Source of the DNA: Oceanobacillus_B kapialis
GTDB lineage: Bacteria; Bacillota; Bacilli; Bacillales; Amphibacillaceae
Length of the DNA stretch: 64,000 nucleotides
Reading direction: 5' to 3' (one strand)
Assembly: GCF_042685265.1 (NCBI RefSeq)
Contig: NZ_JBHUMX010000035.1
Shown here piece by piece: positions 63,174-64,000 of this stretch (positions are counted from its first letter, which is position 1; the number at the start of each line of letters is the position of its first letter). A program made the position numbers and the translations under genes. A model generated the notes under the pieces. That model saw only the letters and a list, made by a program, of their open reading frames with translations. It had not been told where the DNA came from and searched no databases.

Positions 63174-63207
63174 AGAGCTCCTCGCCAGTTTGGTGAGGAG
63201 CTCTTTT
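63174..63207 (+). terminator. Efflux operon terminator
   Basis: AGAGCTCCTC pairs perfectly with GAGGAGCTCT, then Ts. Repeat array 2 begins 23 bp later. Confidence 0.93.
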
Positions 63208-63229
63208 GTTTAATCGATCATTGGGGGCG

Positions 63230-63852
63230 GTGCAATCGACTGTGGATGGGATGCAATCGACCAATGTAGCGGTGCAATCAACCACCGGGTCAGTGCAATC
63301 AACCAAGGAGCCTGTTCAATCAACCACCAAAGCAGTGCAATCAACCAAGGAGCCCGTTCAATCAACCACCAGAGCAGTGCAATCGACCAAGGAGCCCTTT
63401 CAATCAACCCCCGGGACAGTGCAATCAACCAAGGAGCCCTTTCAATCCACCACCAGAGCAGTGCAATCAACCAAGCACTCCGCTCAATCAACCCCCGGGA
63501 CAGTGCAATCAACCAAGCACTCCGCTCAATCAACCACCGGGACAGTGCAATCAACCAATGAGCCCGTTCAATCAACCACCAGGGCAGCGCAATCGACCAA
63601 GCACTCCGCTCAATCAACCACCGGGACAGCGCAATCAACCAAGAAGCCCGTTCATTCAACCACCGGGACAGCGCAATCAACCAAGCCCCGTCTCAATCAA
63701 CCACCGGGACAGTGCAATCAACCAATGAGCCCGTTCAATCGACCACCGGGACAGTGCAATCAACCACGCCCCCCGTTCAATCAACCACCCGAGCAGCGCA
63801 ATCAACCAGGCCCCCCGCTCAATCAACCACCCGAGCGGTCCCATCGACCATG
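63230..63852 (+). repeat. 21-bp tandem repeat array 2 (about 30 units)
   Basis: Same CAATCRACC core and 21-bp period as array 1, but other spacer parts (CACCGGGACAGTG, AAGGAGCCCGTT) that tend to alternate. A 20-bp unit near 63680 shifts the phase, and the core continues in a different reading frame, which argues against coding. Confidence 0.88.
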
Positions 63853-63906
63853 AAGGCTCTTCAATTGTCTTTAACTAGTCGCTTATCTATTCCCCCAAGT
63901 AACTAT

Positions 63907-63978
63907 CCGCCCGTAAAACGGGCGGTTTTAGTTTCGCCCTATAAGGGCACTTTACCAACGAGGCCCCTAAAGGGGCTT
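63907..63978. other. Three successive short hairpins at the window edge
   Basis: CCGCCCG/CGGGCGG (63907-63924, T-rich after it, terminator-like), GCCCTATAAGGGC (63936-63948) and GGCCCCTAAAGGGGCTT (63962-63978). They might be terminators of converging genes or subterminal hairpins of a mobile element beyond the edge. Confidence 0.5.
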
Positions 63979-64000
63979 CGAAATTGACCGTCAACCGTTT

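Overview
The window is a stretch of core chromosome from a low-GC, endospore-forming Bacillaceae. Protein sequences and gene order resemble the Oceanobacillus/Virgibacillus/Ornithinibacillus group more than Bacillus itself; that placement is inferred from recognition, not from a search. Nearly all genes lie on the + strand. The order largely matches the Bacillus subtilis segment rpoE-pyrG-spo0F ... rho ... prfA ... ywlC ... glyA-upp-atp ... murAA ... spoIID-spoIIQ-spoIIID-mbl, with several local insertions.

Layout. 1-4.3 kb: end of an acyl-CoA dehydrogenase gene, a TetR regulator and the fused isobutyryl-CoA mutase IcmF (branched-chain acyl-CoA metabolism). 4.8-13.2 kb: rpoE, pyrG with its attenuator, spo0F, fbaA, tal, murAB, rho, rpmE2. 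13.3-23.2 kb: tdk, prfA-prmC, spoIIR, a GNAT-like protein, a DnaA-box cluster, ywlC, mntP, ywlE, rpiB, ywlG, glyA, upp. 23.4-25.6 kb: a secreted subtilase. 26.0-33.4 kb: the complete ATP synthase operon atpIBEFHAGDC. 33.6-36.0 kb: ywzB, ywmB, murAA. 36.2-46.0 kb: dppABCDE-ykfABCD, a murein-peptide uptake and recycling locus with CodY-like boxes, sitting between murAA and spoIID. 46.1-53.0 kb: spoIID, a 21-bp repeat array, spoIIQ, a peptide-receptor/peptide pair, spoIIID, mbl. 53.2-58.0 kb: flhO, flhP, an EpuA-like protein, small proteins, fabZ, a lipoprotein, comK. 58.3-63.2 kb: a TetR-MFP-RND efflux operon, then a second 21-bp repeat array and hairpins to the window edge.

The most interesting locus is 49.5-51.0 kb. 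A 335-residue TPR protein resembling the phage arbitrium receptor AimR, but without room for the N-terminal DNA-binding domain, is followed by a 49-codon gene for a signal-peptide-bearing precursor. The precursor ends in two exact copies of DPGLGDMD encoded with different synonymous codons. A ~20-bp inverted repeat brackets the peptide gene. The pair lies between spoIIQ and spoIIID, with no phage genes nearby, which suggests a chromosomal peptide signalling system possibly tied to sporulation.

Other notable signals are two non-coding 21-bp tandem repeat arrays placed right after terminators, a DnaA-box cluster ahead of ywlC, a hairpin that buries the mntP Shine-Dalgarno sequence, a nested RNA between murAB and rho, two dispersed intergenic repeat families, and an enlarged YwlE phosphatase. 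No rRNA, tRNA, CRISPR array, transposase gene or prophage was found.
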